NCBI RefSeq assembly: GCF_017094465.1
Contig: NZ_CP064791.1
Coordinates: 62,001 to 126,000, forward strand
From: Halapricum desulfuricans
Lineage (GTDB): Archaea; Halobacteriota; Halobacteria; Halobacteriales; Haloarculaceae
Direction: 5' to 3'
Length of the DNA: 64,000 nt
Shown: positions 27,764-36,707 of the stretch, one piece after another
Layout of the letters: each line of letters starts with the position of its first letter
Numbering within the stretch: the stretch's first letter is position 1
Translations under genes and position numbers: made by a program
The notes under the pieces: generated by a model
What the model was told of the DNA's origin: nothing
Databases searched by the model: none
Seen by the model: only the letters and a program-made list of their open reading frames with translations

Positions 27764-29950
27764 AGACTGATTGTCAAACCCCTCGACAGACAAAGCGCGG
27801 GTCAGGGTATCGCAGTGCTCGATCACGAGGCGATGACGGAGTTAGGCGTTGAAAGTGGTGATTTCGTCACGATCCGAGGCGAGACGGGAACTGCGGTCGT
27901 TCGTGTCCGACCGGGGCGTGCGGGCAAGCAGCAACGCGGTATCGTTGGCATCGACGGCCAGACGAGAAAGTCTACCGGCGCGCGGATCGATCAGCTTGCA
28001 CGGGTCGAACAGGCCGACGTGGCGCCTGCAGACGCGCTCTCGATCGCACTCCCCCAGGGGCTTCAGATCCGCGGAGACATGGCGTCGTATCTACGCGACA
28101 AGATCGTCAACCGTGCAGTCCAGGCCGGACAGACCATCCCGCTTGCGCTCGGGTTCGGATCGCTCATGAGCCGTTCCGGACGCCAGATTCCGATCCGAAT
28201 CGTGGATACGAACCCCGACGGCACTGTCATCATCACACAGTCGACAGATATTACGATCGTCGAACAGTCCGTCGAGGAAACTGATATTGGCCAGAGTGGC
28301 GACGTGGCCGACAGTTCCGAACCCCTCGGAATCACTTACGAGGACGTCGGCGGGCTCGACGACGAACTGGATCAGGTTCGGGAGATGATCGAGTTACCGA
28401 TGTCCCATCCCGAACTGTTCCAGGCACTCGGCATCGAGCCACCACAGGGCGTATTGCTCCATGGTCCGCCCGGCACTGGGAAGACACTGATCGCCAAGGC
28501 GGTCGCCAACGAAATCGACGCCAACTTCCAGAATATCTCCGGGCCGGAGATCATGTCGAAGTACCACGGTGAAAGCGAAGAGCGCCTGCGTGAGGTCTTC
28601 GACGAGGCCGGGGAAAACGAACCCGCGATCATCTTCATCGACGAGATCGACTCCATCGCCCCCAAGCGAGACGAGACGCAGGGCGACGTCGAGCGACGCG
28701 TCGTTGCACAGTTGCTCTCGCTGATGGACGGTCTCGAAGATCGGGGGCAGGTGACCGTCATTGGGACGACGAATCGTGTGGATGCAGTCGATACCGCACT
28801 CCGGCGAGGGGGTCGGTTCGACCGCGAGATCGAAATCGGCGTGCCGGACACCCGTGGTCGGACGGAAATCCTCCAGATCCACACCCGTGAGATGCCTATC
28901 GGCGAGTCGGTCGATCTCGAACAGTACGCCGATAACACCCACGGCTTCGTTGGCGCGGATCTCGAAAGCCTGGTCCGCGAGGCGGCGATGAATGCACTCC
29001 GACGCGTCCGCCCCGATCTCGATCTCGAAGGCGACGAAATCGATGCCGAAACGCTCGAAACGCTCGAAGTAACCGAGACAGACTTTCGGGCGGCGCTCCG
29101 GGAGATCGAACCGAGCGCACTCCGCGAGGTCTTCGTCGAGACGCCCGACGTTACCTGGGAGGACGTCGGCGGACTCTCAGAAACCAAAGCCCGACTGCAG
29201 GAAGCCGTCCAATGGCCACTCGCGTATCCCGACGCGTACAGACAGGTCGATCTCCAGTCGACGAAGGGGATTCTACTGCACGGACCGCCCGGCACCGGGA
29301 AGACATTGCTCGCGAAGGCTGTCGCGAACGAGTCCCAGTCCAATTTTATTTCGGTGAAAGGGCCCGAACTGTTCGACAAGTACGTCGGGGAAAGCGAGAA
29401 GGGGGTCCGCGAGGTCTTCGAGAAGGCCCGCTCGAACGCGCCGACGGTGATCTTCTTCGACGAGATCGACGCCATCGCAAGCAAGCGCGGTAGCAGTGGT
29501 GACAATCAGGTCGGCGAACGCGTTGTCTCACAGCTGTTGACGGAACTCGACGGGCTGGAGGAGCTAGAGGACGTGGTCGTGATCGCAGCGACGAACCGCC
29601 CCGACCTCATCGACGACGCCCTGACTCGCGCGGGCCGGATCGAGCGCAAAATAGAGGTCGGGGCGCCCGACGAGGAAACGAGGCGTGAAATACTGGACAT
29701 CCACACCCGAAACCGGCCGCTGGCCGACGACGTCGATCTCGATGGATTCGCGGCCGAAACGGACGGACTCGTGGGTGCAGATCTGGCAGCGTTGTGTCGG
29801 GAGGCGGCGACGGCGGCCGTTCGCGAGCACGTCCGGGCTCTGTCCGGGGATGAACCGACGGATGTCGAAGACATCGTCCTCACACAGGCACACTTTGCGG
29901 CAGCACTCGAAGAGATCAACCCCGGGGCGAACGCCGAAGTAGCGGAGTAG
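27761..29950 (+). CDS. CDC48/VAT-type AAA ATPase
   Basis: A 729-residue unfoldase. Residues 1-180 are the N-domain (double-psi barrel: [19 protein letters not shown]). The D1 AAA domain has Walker A GPPGTGKT at about 234 and Walker [11 protein letters not shown]. The D2 domain has Walker A GPPGTGKT at about 508 and Walker [11 protein letters not shown]. Both contain the second-region-of-homology Arg (RR/RAGRF/RIER). It forms a hexamer that unfolds proteins for degradation. Halobacteria have several paralogs; the short C-terminal end lacks a proteasome-binding HbYX motif (ends NAEVAE). Confidence 0.95.
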   Translation: MRLIVKPLDRQSAGQGIAVLDHEAMTELGVESGDFVTIRGETGTAVVRVRPGRAGKQQRGIVGIDGQTRKSTGARIDQLARVEQADVAPADALSIALPQGLQIRGDMASYLRDKIVNRAVQAGQTIPLALGFGSLMSRSGRQIPIRIVDTNPDGTVIITQSTDITIVEQSVEETDIGQSGDVADSSEPLGITYEDVGGLDDELDQVREMIELPMSHPELFQALGIEPPQGVLLHGPPGTGKTLIAKAVANEIDANFQNISGPEIMSKYHGESEERLREVFDEAGENEPAIIFIDEIDSIAPKRDETQGDVERRVVAQLLSLMDGLEDRGQVTVIGTTNRVDAVDTALRRGGRFDREIEIGVPDTRGRTEILQIHTREMPIGESVDLEQYADNTHGFVGADLESLVREAAMNALRRVRPDLDLEGDEIDAETLETLEVTETDFRAALREIEPSALREVFVETPDVTWEDVGGLSETKARLQEAVQWPLAYPDAYRQVDLQSTKGILLHGPPGTGKTLLAKAVANESQSNFISVKGPELFDKYVGESEKGVREVFEKARSNAPTVIFFDEIDAIASKRGSSGDNQVGERVVSQLLTELDGLEELEDVVVIAATNRPDLIDDALTRAGRIERKIEVGAPDEETRREILDIHTRNRPLADDVDLDGFAAETDGLVGADLAALCREAATAAVREHVRALSGDEPTDVEDIVLTQAHFAAALEEINPGANAEVAE

Positions 29951-30070
29951 AACCACGGGCCGACTGCCGGATCGGCGTACTCGGCACATGTTCTCCCTGC
30001 ACCGTACCGTGCGATCAGGCCCGAGCTACATATCACGACCCTCGCTCAGTCGCTACGCTCCTTCGCTCAG

Positions 30071-30092
30071 TGCGCGGGACCGGATTCGAACC
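30071..30092. repeat. Direct repeat of the tRNA-Leu 3' end (att-like)
   Basis: 22 bases starting tgcgcgggac are identical to 30193-30214, which is the 3' end of the tRNA-Leu gene (T arm and acceptor). The copies are 122 bases apart. Its inner part ggattcgaacc (30082-30092) is also repeated inverted at 30140-30150. Such tRNA 3'-end copies mark tyrosine-integrase attachment sites; no integrase is in this window. Confidence 0.75.
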
Positions 30093-30192
30093 TCGCCGAG
30101 ACGGTCGGTCTCGCTTCGCTCGACCGCTGCGACTCGTCTGGTTCGAATCCGTATTGCGCCATACACGGCTCTCACGTTCGTTCGAGCCGGTA

Positions 30193-30277
30193 TGCGCGGG
30201 ACCGGATTCGAACCGGCGGACCCCTACGGGACAGCGTCCTAAGCGCTGCGCCTTTGGCCTGGCTCGGCAACCCGCGC
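30193..30277 (-). tRNA. tRNA-Leu (TAG)
   Basis: An 85-base class II tRNA on the minus strand. Acceptor arms are GCGCGGG and CCCGCGC with discriminator A. The anticodon stem is CAGCG/CGCTG with loop CTTAGGA, giving TAG for CUA codons. A long variable arm (TCCCGTAGGGGT region) follows. The T arm is GCCGG-TTCGAAT-CCGGT. No intron. Its 3' end is duplicated 100 bases away. Confidence 0.96.
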
Positions 30278-30328
30278 GCACCTCTTACTTCCGGAGAACC
30301 GATTAAGAACGTATCGCTTCGAACCTGG

Positions 30329-30463
30329 TCAGGAGATGACCAGCGGCTTCTTGTTCGATCCTGCGAGCGGATCGTCTCCCGTACCGCGGCAGGCTCCGCA
30401 GGTCGTACCGTTTCGCGTTCCGGTCCCACCACACTCCGGACAATTGCCGGTTTCCCCAGACAT
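30329..30463 (-). CDS. 44-residue zinc microprotein with DnaJ-type CxxCxGxG pair
   Basis: The minus strand from the ATG at 30461-30463 encodes MSGETGNCPECGGTGTRNG, then TTCGACRGTGDDPLAG and a short end KKPLVIS. The two units C-P-E-C-G-G-T-G and C-G-A-C-R-G-T-G form one DnaJ-type zinc-binding site. Halobacteria encode many proteins under 70 residues with two CxxC motifs. A TATA-like run ('gattaaagc' on the minus strand) is about 25 bases upstream. It sits between tRNA-Leu and a histidine-kinase gene, all on the minus strand. Confidence 0.75.
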   Translation of the reverse strand: MSGETGNCPECGGTGTRNGTTCGACRGTGDDPLAGSNKKPLVIS

Positions 30464-30562
30464 CACTGGCATATACGTTCTGATTTTGCTTTAATCACGC
30501 GGTATCTAGATAATCTTTCAAAATGAGGGTGGCTTGTCCTATCTCATCGCGTGCTTCCGGCG

Positions 30563-32422
30563 TTACGCTTTCGAGAGTTGCATGGTGACGATTGATCCGC
30601 GTGGCTCGTTGTCTTCGACTGTCAGGGTCCCGACGGAGTGTTCGACCAGCAGGTGGACGAGCCAGAGCCCGAACCCTCGCCCGTGATACAGGGGTTGCAT
30701 TTCTTCTCCTTCAGTCAGGATCCGCTGTTCGATCTCCGGGATTCCGGGGCCGTCGTCTGCCACGCGTATCCGAACCGTTTCTCCGTCGCATTCGAGTCGG
30801 ACTGTCACGGACGGCACGTCCTGGTCTGAGTGCACGATGGCGTTCTTGACGAGTTCTTCGATGACCCTCTCGAACGGGTTGACCGCGAACGCGGTCCGTT
30901 CGTCGGGAACGTCGACCGAGATATCCGCATCTGGATACTGCTCGCGAAGTTCCGCCACGGTCGTGGTAACGAGCGGGACGATATCGCGCGATCTCGGCTG
31001 GGGATTGTCAGCCAGAAACTTCGTGACGTCCCGTTCCTTGTCCGTCGTCTGGATGAGTCGGTTCCCACTCTCGACGATCGTCGTTGCGTGCTCGATCGGT
31101 TCGCCGTTGGCTGTCGCCTGTATTTGCTCGGCACGTCCCAGGATGACGTTCATCTCGTTGTGCAGGTTGTGTCGGAGGACGCGGTCGATCATTTTGAGTT
31201 GCTGCAACCGGTCCTGGCGCTCCGAGATATCCCTGATGACTCCGATATGACCGATCAAATTTCCCTCCGCATCGCTGAGATCGGAGACGTTCGTCTCTCC
31301 GGGGAAGGTGTATCCGAACTTCGTCTCGTAGGTCACCGTCTTGGTGAACTTCCGACCGTCGGTGTGGTGGTTGATCTCCGTCCCCATCTCGTCGAATTCG
31401 GCTTCGTCTGCATAGAGGAAGCTCGTCGGCTTGCCTTCGATCTCTTCCAGGGTGTACCCGAAGGTCTCGACGAAGCCGGCATTACACTCGATGATCCGGC
31501 GGTCCGTGTCTGCGACCAGGATAGCGTCCTGGATGCTGGCGAACAGCGATTCGTAGCGTTCGCGACTCGCCTGCAACTGCTGTTGGCGTTCCTTGTGCTC
31601 GGTGATGTCTGTCTGGATCGCGACGAACTCCTCGATGTCGCCGTCCGGACCGGGCACCGGTGCGATCGTCTGGTTTGCGTGGTATCGCTCGCCGTTCTTG
31701 CGCTCGTTGGTCACTTCCTCTTCCCAGACGCCGCCTGATTGGATCGTCTCCCACAGCTCCTCGAAGTACTCCTCGGGCATCTCCCCCGAGTTGAGAATCC
31801 TCGGCGTCTCACCGACGGCCTCGTCTTCGGTGTAGCCCGTGATGCGCTCGAACGCGGGGTTGACGTACGTGATCGTGCCGTCAGTATCGGTCATGTAGAT
31901 GGCGTGGCCGGCGGCGGTAACCGCGCGCCTGAACCGGCGAAGCTTTCGCTCTCGATTCGCCAGCGTGCGCGTCTGGCCCCGCATTCGAAGCAGCGACTCG
32001 ATGCGCCAGCGCAACTCGAACTGGCGAACCGGTAGCGACAACATCTCGTCGAAGGTCTGTTGGACCAGCGTATCCGGCAACTGCCCGGACTCGTCTTGAA
32101 GAAACTCGGGGTCATCCTCCGGCAACAAGAGGAGATACGGCAACAACACCGGCTGTTCGGACTGCTTGCGTTCTCTGAGTGCCTCGTAGTTCTGCCTGAG
32201 GCCACCTCGATCGACGATACAGAGATCGAACGCTCCCTCTCCGATCGATGTCGGCTGGCGGACGATTTCGAACTCCTCGACAGAGTCGAGCCACTCGGCG
32301 AGCAACTGCTCGTTGCCCGCGTCGGCGACCAGCGGATAGACCCGAGCCGGATCGTGATATTTGGGATCATCGCCGAAGAGCTCCCCCGTCGTGTCCGGGT
32401 TGTGTTCGACCATCTCACTCAC
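30563..32422 (-). CDS. PAS-domain sensor histidine kinase
   Basis: A 619-residue soluble sensor kinase. Residues about 25-150 are a receiver-like fold without clear phosphorylation site (PLVADAGNEQLLAEWLDS). Two PAS domains follow (about 165-285, GTITYVNPAFERITGYTEDEA; and 290-410, ESLFASIQDAILVADTD). The His box is VLRHNLHNEMNVILG (His at about 418), then the ATPase domain with N-box VKNAIVHSD, DDGPGIP and GRGFGLWLV. The GTG at 32422 overlaps the stop of the preceding kinase by 8 bases; an ATG at 32413 is an alternative. It is the third gene of the operon with the KaiC-like protein. No membrane helix, so it senses an internal signal. Confidence 0.92.
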   Translation of the reverse strand: MSEMVEHNPDTTGELFGDDPKYHDPARVYPLVADAGNEQLLAEWLDSVEEFEIVRQPTSIGEGAFDLCIVDRGGLRQNYEALRERKQSEQPVLLPYLLLLPEDDPEFLQDESGQLPDTLVQQTFDEMLSLPVRQFELRWRIESLLRMRGQTRTLANRERKLRRFRRAVTAAGHAIYMTDTDGTITYVNPAFERITGYTEDEAVGETPRILNSGEMPEEYFEELWETIQSGGVWEEEVTNERKNGERYHANQTIAPVPGPDGDIEEFVAIQTDITEHKERQQQLQASRERYESLFASIQDAILVADTDRRIIECNAGFVETFGYTLEEIEGKPTSFLYADEAEFDEMGTEINHHTDGRKFTKTVTYETKFGYTFPGETNVSDLSDAEGNLIGHIGVIRDISERQDRLQQLKMIDRVLRHNLHNEMNVILGRAEQIQATANGEPIEHATTIVESGNRLIQTTDKERDVTKFLADNPQPRSRDIVPLVTTTVAELREQYPDADISVDVPDERTAFAVNPFERVIEELVKNAIVHSDQDVPSVTVRLECDGETVRIRVADDGPGIPEIEQRILTEGEEMQPLYHGRGFGLWLVHLLVEHSVGTLTVEDNEPRGSIVTMQLSKA

Positions 32423-33518
32423 CTGTCCCGACCGTCGAGTGATCTATCGTTTCGAGTTCGACACAGAATACCGATCCCCTCGGGTCGTTGTCCTCGACCC
32501 AGACCTCACCGCCGTACAGATCTATTAGCGTCGAGACCAGATACAGTCCCATCCCAGTCCCCGAACTCTCCATCCCCTTCATTTCGTCGTCGAAGATGTC
32601 ATCTCCGAGTGTCTCCGGCACCCCCGGACCGTTGTCTTCGATTCGGACCTGGACGTGACTGTCGAGTTCGCGTACCGTTATCGACACGACTGGTTCGTCT
32701 GCATCGTTGTGCTGGACTGCGTTGTTGATGAGGTTCCGGAACACAGACGAGAGCAACTCGTTTGCGGCGACAGTCGCATACGGTGGCGACTCCGGGGGTT
32801 CGATGGTCGCTTCGTCGAACGCGTTCTGTCGCTTCTCGGCTTCGTCGACAAGTACCCGGGTGAGTGCTGTCGGTTCGAGTTCGGGCTCCGCGTCGGAACT
32901 CATGGTCTTGGCGATGTCGCCGGCGGCAGTCGTCAACTCGACGATGTGCTCGGCGGACGACTCGATCCGGTCGAACTCCGGGGTCAGTTCTTCACTTGCC
33001 TGTCCGGCGACGTACTCGAGCCACCCGAGCACGACCGTCATATCGTTGCGAATGTCGTGTCGAAGCACTCGATTTAGGATTTCGAGCTGTTCTCGCTGGC
33101 GGGTAAGCGTCTCGGATTGGCTGCGCAGTTCCAACAGGGTGTCGACCTGATCCGCCAGTTCGTACTCTTCAACGGGCATCCGAAGCGTCCCGTCGACGAG
33201 ATCCCACAACGCCGGACGTTCCTGACGCAGCTCTTTGTGAACCGATGCAGCCTGCCCGTCAGGGACAACCAGGAGGACGGGCACGATCGTCGATGTCTCC
33301 TCTTTCCGTGCCGTCAGCGTCGCGGCTTCCCGTTCGAGCATCTCGCTGTCGAGAATACAGAGATCGAACGTCGCCGTGTCCGGCCCCCCTTCGGCCAACT
33401 CGTACCGGTCGTGATCGCTAATCCAGTCGGTGAGTACGCGGCGATTCCCGCTGTCGGCCACGAGCGCGAGCAGGCTCGTTCTGTCGCCGCGCTGGCGTCC
33501 CGGACTCTGATCAACCAT
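32415..33518 (-). CDS. Cytosolic sensor histidine kinase
   Basis: A 367-residue kinase from the ATG at 33516-33518. Residues 15-135 form the same receiver-like N-domain as the next kinase (LLALVADSGNRRVLTDWIS), so the two are diverged paralogs. A coiled-coil linker follows. The His box is ILNRVLRHDIRNDMTVVLG (His at about 154). The ATPase domain has FRNLINNAVQHND, DNGPGVP and GTGMGLYLV. No PAS domain and no membrane helix. Its start overlaps the end of the KaiC-like gene by 8 bases, and its end overlaps the next kinase. It probably receives state information from the KaiC-like protein. Confidence 0.92.
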   Translation of the reverse strand: MVDQSPGRQRGDRTSLLALVADSGNRRVLTDWISDHDRYELAEGGPDTATFDLCILDSEMLEREAATLTARKEETSTIVPVLLVVPDGQAASVHKELRQERPALWDLVDGTLRMPVEEYELADQVDTLLELRSQSETLTRQREQLEILNRVLRHDIRNDMTVVLGWLEYVAGQASEELTPEFDRIESSAEHIVELTTAAGDIAKTMSSDAEPELEPTALTRVLVDEAEKRQNAFDEATIEPPESPPYATVAANELLSSVFRNLINNAVQHNDADEPVVSITVRELDSHVQVRIEDNGPGVPETLGDDIFDDEMKGMESSGTGMGLYLVSTLIDLYGGEVWVEDNDPRGSVFCVELETIDHSTVGTGE

Positions 33519-34974
33519 CTGTCTCGCCGGTCGATTCCGGATCGGCCCATTCGGGCGTGCCCGTGAGCACACCTTGCAGGTTCTCGAGCGGATCACCGAC
33601 GCTGATACCGTATTCGGTAAACTCCAGCCGGCGGAGCGTGCGCTCGAAGTCGCTCGTCCGCATCTTGAGCACGCCGATGACCTTCTCCAATCTCCCACGC
33701 GACTCGACGTGCCGTATGAACACGATGTTGTCCGCGAGATTGCTCATCTGCTCTTCGGTCGCCCGGAACTGTCCGGTGATGTCGTGGACCTCGTTGGTCA
33801 CGATCGTAGTGACTCCCATCTGGCGCAGGTAGCGACCGATCTCGATCAGGTTCGTTGTCGGCTTTTCGCCGTGCCCGCGAAGGCTCTGTTTGAACCCCTG
33901 AGCCCCGTCGATGAGGACGACTTCCACGCCGTCCTCTTCGACCCCTTTCTGGACCTTGTTTGTGAGTTCGTTCACGGTATACTCTCGGGGTTGGACCTCG
34001 ACGATGTCGAGCACGTCCTGTTCGATCATCTCGGCGATCGGCATGTTCAGGGCCTCTGCGCGCTGGAGTAGCGTTCGCCGGGACTCCTCGAAGGAGAAGA
34101 TGATTGACTGTGTCCCACGTCCAGCGGCTTCCTGGATGAACTGCATACTGGTGGTCGTCTTCCCCGCACCAGTGGGACCGCTGAAGAACGTGACTGTCCC
34201 CCGATCGAGACCACCGTCGAGCAGCTGGTCCAGTTCGGGCACCCCCGAGGAGACCGTCTCCTGTGGGAAGTCGATCTGCGTCTTCGGCACTTCGAGCCGC
34301 GGCCACACGTCGACGCCCGACTCGGTGATCTCGTAGGCATGTGGTCCCCGCTGGGAGGTGGGCCCTCTGAATTTCGTTATTTCGACCGTCCACAGTTCCG
34401 AGGTTCGTTCGAGATTGATAACGGCGTCCGTCAGAAACTGCAGGTCCGTGTCCGAGAGGTCGTCTGCCGCCTGTGAGGTCATCAGAACGGTTGCACCGGT
34501 CGATTTGAGGAAGTCGAGCAATCCCAGTATCTGGGTCCGGAACTGGTGGTCGTCGGTCGTGAGGAACCGAAATTCGGTGATCGGGTCGATGAGTACCCGG
34601 TCCGGCTGCAACTCCTCGACGGTTTCGCGGACTTCACTGACTAGCGACGGCTGCTCGGCTTCCGCCGAGGAAAACAGGGAATAGGTCCCGTCCTCCGTGA
34701 ACCGCGTTTCGTCCGGTGAGAGTTCGAGAAATCGGAGCGTCTCCGAGTTCAGCCCGAAGTGCTCGGCCGTTCGCTTCACGTACTCGGTGGGTTCTCCGAG
34801 GTTGATGTACAGGCTGTCTTCGTCGTCGCCCGCTGCCAGAAAGTGCAGTCCGAAGATCGTCTTGCCGGCACCTGGCGGCCCCCGCACGATCACGTTCTGT
34901 CGCTTCAGGAGACCCCCGTCGAGGATCGCATCGAGCCCCCCGATCCCCGTCGACAGTCGATCTTCTGTTGTCAT
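33511..34974 (-). CDS. Two-domain KaiC-like RecA-superfamily ATPase
   Basis: A 487-residue protein with two KaiC units. Unit 1 (about 1-235): RLSTGIGGLDAILDGGLL, Walker A GPPGAGKT at about 32 and Walker B VLIDPITEF. Unit 2 (about 236-470): SGVPELDQLLDGGLDRG, Walker A SGPTGAGKTTT and Walker B VVLIDGAQGF. By eye the segment aligned to the KaiC Ser-Thr autophosphorylation pair reads MSNLADNIV, so Ser is kept and Thr changed to Asn. The end has GVLKMRTSDFE as in KaiC. No kaiA or kaiB is nearby; two histidine kinases follow in one overlapping operon. Confidence 0.92.
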   Translation of the reverse strand: MTTEDRLSTGIGGLDAILDGGLLKRQNVIVRGPPGAGKTIFGLHFLAAGDDEDSLYINLGEPTEYVKRTAEHFGLNSETLRFLELSPDETRFTEDGTYSLFSSAEAEQPSLVSEVRETVEELQPDRVLIDPITEFRFLTTDDHQFRTQILGLLDFLKSTGATVLMTSQAADDLSDTDLQFLTDAVINLERTSELWTVEITKFRGPTSQRGPHAYEITESGVDVWPRLEVPKTQIDFPQETVSSGVPELDQLLDGGLDRGTVTFFSGPTGAGKTTTSMQFIQEAAGRGTQSIIFSFEESRRTLLQRAEALNMPIAEMIEQDVLDIVEVQPREYTVNELTNKVQKGVEEDGVEVVLIDGAQGFKQSLRGHGEKPTTNLIEIGRYLRQMGVTTIVTNEVHDITGQFRATEEQMSNLADNIVFIRHVESRGRLEKVIGVLKMRTSDFERTLRRLEFTEYGISVGDPLENLQGVLTGTPEWADPESTGETDG

Positions 34975-35113
34975 ACTGTATATTGGGCCTCCGCAAATAA
35001 AGCGTTGTGCACATATTATTCAATCTAATGAATCCGGAAAGAATAGTCGATCGGCGCGGTTGAGATAGCTCTTCAGGGATGGGTTTTTGCGCGTCCCGTC
35101 CCAACGACGGTGC

Positions 35114-35422
35114 GTGTATCGCGCCCGCGACGCCGTCGAGAACGAGGAGTGGATCGCCGCCATCGAGGAGGCCAGCGAGCGGCTGGATCTCGGCACGGAA
35201 GCGCGCTCCCGGGCGGCCGATCTGTTCCTGACTAACACGCCGGATTCGGAGCGATCGAAGCGAGCCGTCCTCGCGGCCAGCGTGTACGTCGCGGCGCTGA
35301 CCACGGGCGAACAGCGCTCGCAGAGTTCGGTCGCGGACGCGACTGGCGTCTCCCGACTGGCGATTCAGACCCGCTGGAAGGAGATCCTCGAATCGGCCGG
35401 CTTCGACGCGCCGGAGTGGTAG
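35114..35422 (+). CDS. Small TFB-related single cyclin-fold protein
   Basis: A 102-residue protein from the GTG at 35114 (start MYRARDAVENEEW). It is all-helical and matches one cyclin repeat of transcription factor B: IEEASERLDLGTEARSRAADLF, then VLAASVYVAALTTGEQRSQSSVADATGVSRLAIQTRW, quoted in part. It lacks the zinc ribbon and the second repeat of TFB. Such short proteins occur in Halobacteria; whether they regulate transcription is not known. It ends at 35422, next to the convergent end of the adenylyltransferase gene at 35423. Confidence 0.8.
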   Translation: MYRARDAVENEEWIAAIEEASERLDLGTEARSRAADLFLTNTPDSERSKRAVLAASVYVAALTTGEQRSQSSVADATGVSRLAIQTRWKEILESAGFDAPEW

Positions 35423-35914
35423 CTACTCCTCGATCGGCTTGCGTCCGTCGCGATCGGGCGTGCGGTTCCCGTGTTCGTCGATCTCCCCGCGGACGATCCG
35501 CGTGCTGGAGATGACGTCGCCGTCCTCGGCGTAGACGTGGTCGACGACCTCGATCTCAAGTGGCTCGTGGCCGCGCTCGCGGCGGATCTCGTTGATCCGG
35601 CGACCGCCGGTCTCGGTCTCGGGCGAGACGACGAGCGCGTCGAACTGCGGTTCCGTCGCGATGCCAGTCGGCTCGGCCAGCTCCCGAATCTCGAACTCCC
35701 GGTCGTACGATTCGGCGTAGGACTGTAGTTCCGCCCGGAGATCGTCCCGTCGTCGATCGAAACTGCGGACGTACCGATCCTCTTGGCGGGTGCGCGGCGC
35801 CAGTTCGTCGCTCGTGAGTCCGACGGTGACATCGCCCAGCTCGAACGCGCGTTCGAACAACGCCCGGTGGCCGTCGTGGATCGGATCGAACGTCCCGCCC
35901 AGCGCGACCTTCAT
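35423..35914 (-). CDS. coaD: Phosphopantetheine adenylyltransferase (archaeal type)
   Basis: A 163-residue nucleotidyltransferase that makes dephospho-CoA from phosphopantetheine and ATP. It starts MKVALGGTFDPIHDGHRALF with the HxGH motif (here H-D-G-H) and has VISSTRIVRGEID, the ISSTxIR signature. The chosen start at 35912-35914 lies directly before the first strand; an upstream extension has no family support. The stop abuts the TFB-like gene in convergent orientation. Confidence 0.93.
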   Translation of the reverse strand: MKVALGGTFDPIHDGHRALFERAFELGDVTVGLTSDELAPRTRQEDRYVRSFDRRRDDLRAELQSYAESYDREFEIRELAEPTGIATEPQFDALVVSPETETGGRRINEIRRERGHEPLEIEVVDHVYAEDGDVISSTRIVRGEIDEHGNRTPDRDGRKPIEE

Positions 35915-36038
35915 ATCACGGTCCAGGTTTGCTCCCGGTAAAGTGGCTTCGCTTCCGTCGATCCGTCCGCATCGTCGATCATGAGGGACTGTCACGATCG
36001 CGGCAACTGTTTTGCGTTTCGCGCCCTGAGCACAGTCG

Positions 36039-36707
36039 ATGTCGGAGTTCGCACGCGAGGCGGCTATCGACCGCGTCGAGGCGATCGTCGAGACGGTCGC
36101 CTCCGAGACGATGCCCGTTCCGGTCCGGGAGGTGTGGGTCTACGGCGATATCGCGCTGGGGCTCGATCCCGTCGATCGACTCGACGTCTACGTCACGAAG
36201 GATCTGCTGTTCGGCCGGGACGAGGCGGCCGCTGAGCGCTTCCGAGACGCTCATGGCGTCGAGGGCATCGGCCGGACGGTCCGGGCCGAGTGGGCCGAGC
36301 AACACCCCGAGTACGTCCGAGCCAACTCCAGCGGTCACGTCGCCCCCGAGAAGTGTCTGGCCGCCCACTTGCTCGAGGCCGACGAACCGGTCCACCTGGA
36401 GGTGTGCAACGCCTCGTTCGAGGACAACGTTACCCAGCGCCTGGAGGGTGCGACGGCCCGCGGCGAGTACGAGCAGATCCTCGATCCGCGCGGGGTCTGC
36501 CTCTGGGTTAGCGACGGCGAGGGCAACAGCCGGCGGAGCGACGACGCCCTCGAGAAACTTTGCGGCGGCGAACTGGCCTTCCCGACGCTGTCGGAGTCGC
36601 TGTCGATGCTCGGACTCGACGACGGGGAGGCCACTGAAGCCGCCGAGGCCGTCCGGGCCTACCGCCAGCGCCAGGACGGCCGCTCGGTCCGTGGCGACGT
36701 GGTGTGA
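36039..36707 (+). CDS. Haloarchaeal-specific protein of unknown function
   Basis: A 222-residue soluble, acidic protein. The middle part VWVYGDIALGLDPVDRLDVYVTKDLLFG recalls a nucleotidyltransferase-like beta sheet, but the G-S-x-D-x-D motif is not intact. The C-terminal half has CLWVSDGEGNSRRSDDALEKL. I regard it as a family restricted to Halobacteria. It is transcribed away from coaD and ends at the base before the convergent methyltransferase gene. Confidence 0.75.
   Translation: MSEFAREAAIDRVEAIVETVASETMPVPVREVWVYGDIALGLDPVDRLDVYVTKDLLFGRDEAAAERFRDAHGVEGIGRTVRAEWAEQHPEYVRANSSGHVAPEKCLAAHLLEADEPVHLEVCNASFEDNVTQRLEGATARGEYEQILDPRGVCLWVSDGEGNSRRSDDALEKLCGGELAFPTLSESLSMLGLDDGEATEAAEAVRAYRQRQDGRSVRGDVV

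Noticed and set aside
30082-30150. Second tRNA gene or tRNA pseudogene beside tRNA-Leu
   Set aside because: Only the T-arm and acceptor-like end is repeated; no anticodon or D arm can be folded, so it is noted as a repeat or att-like site.
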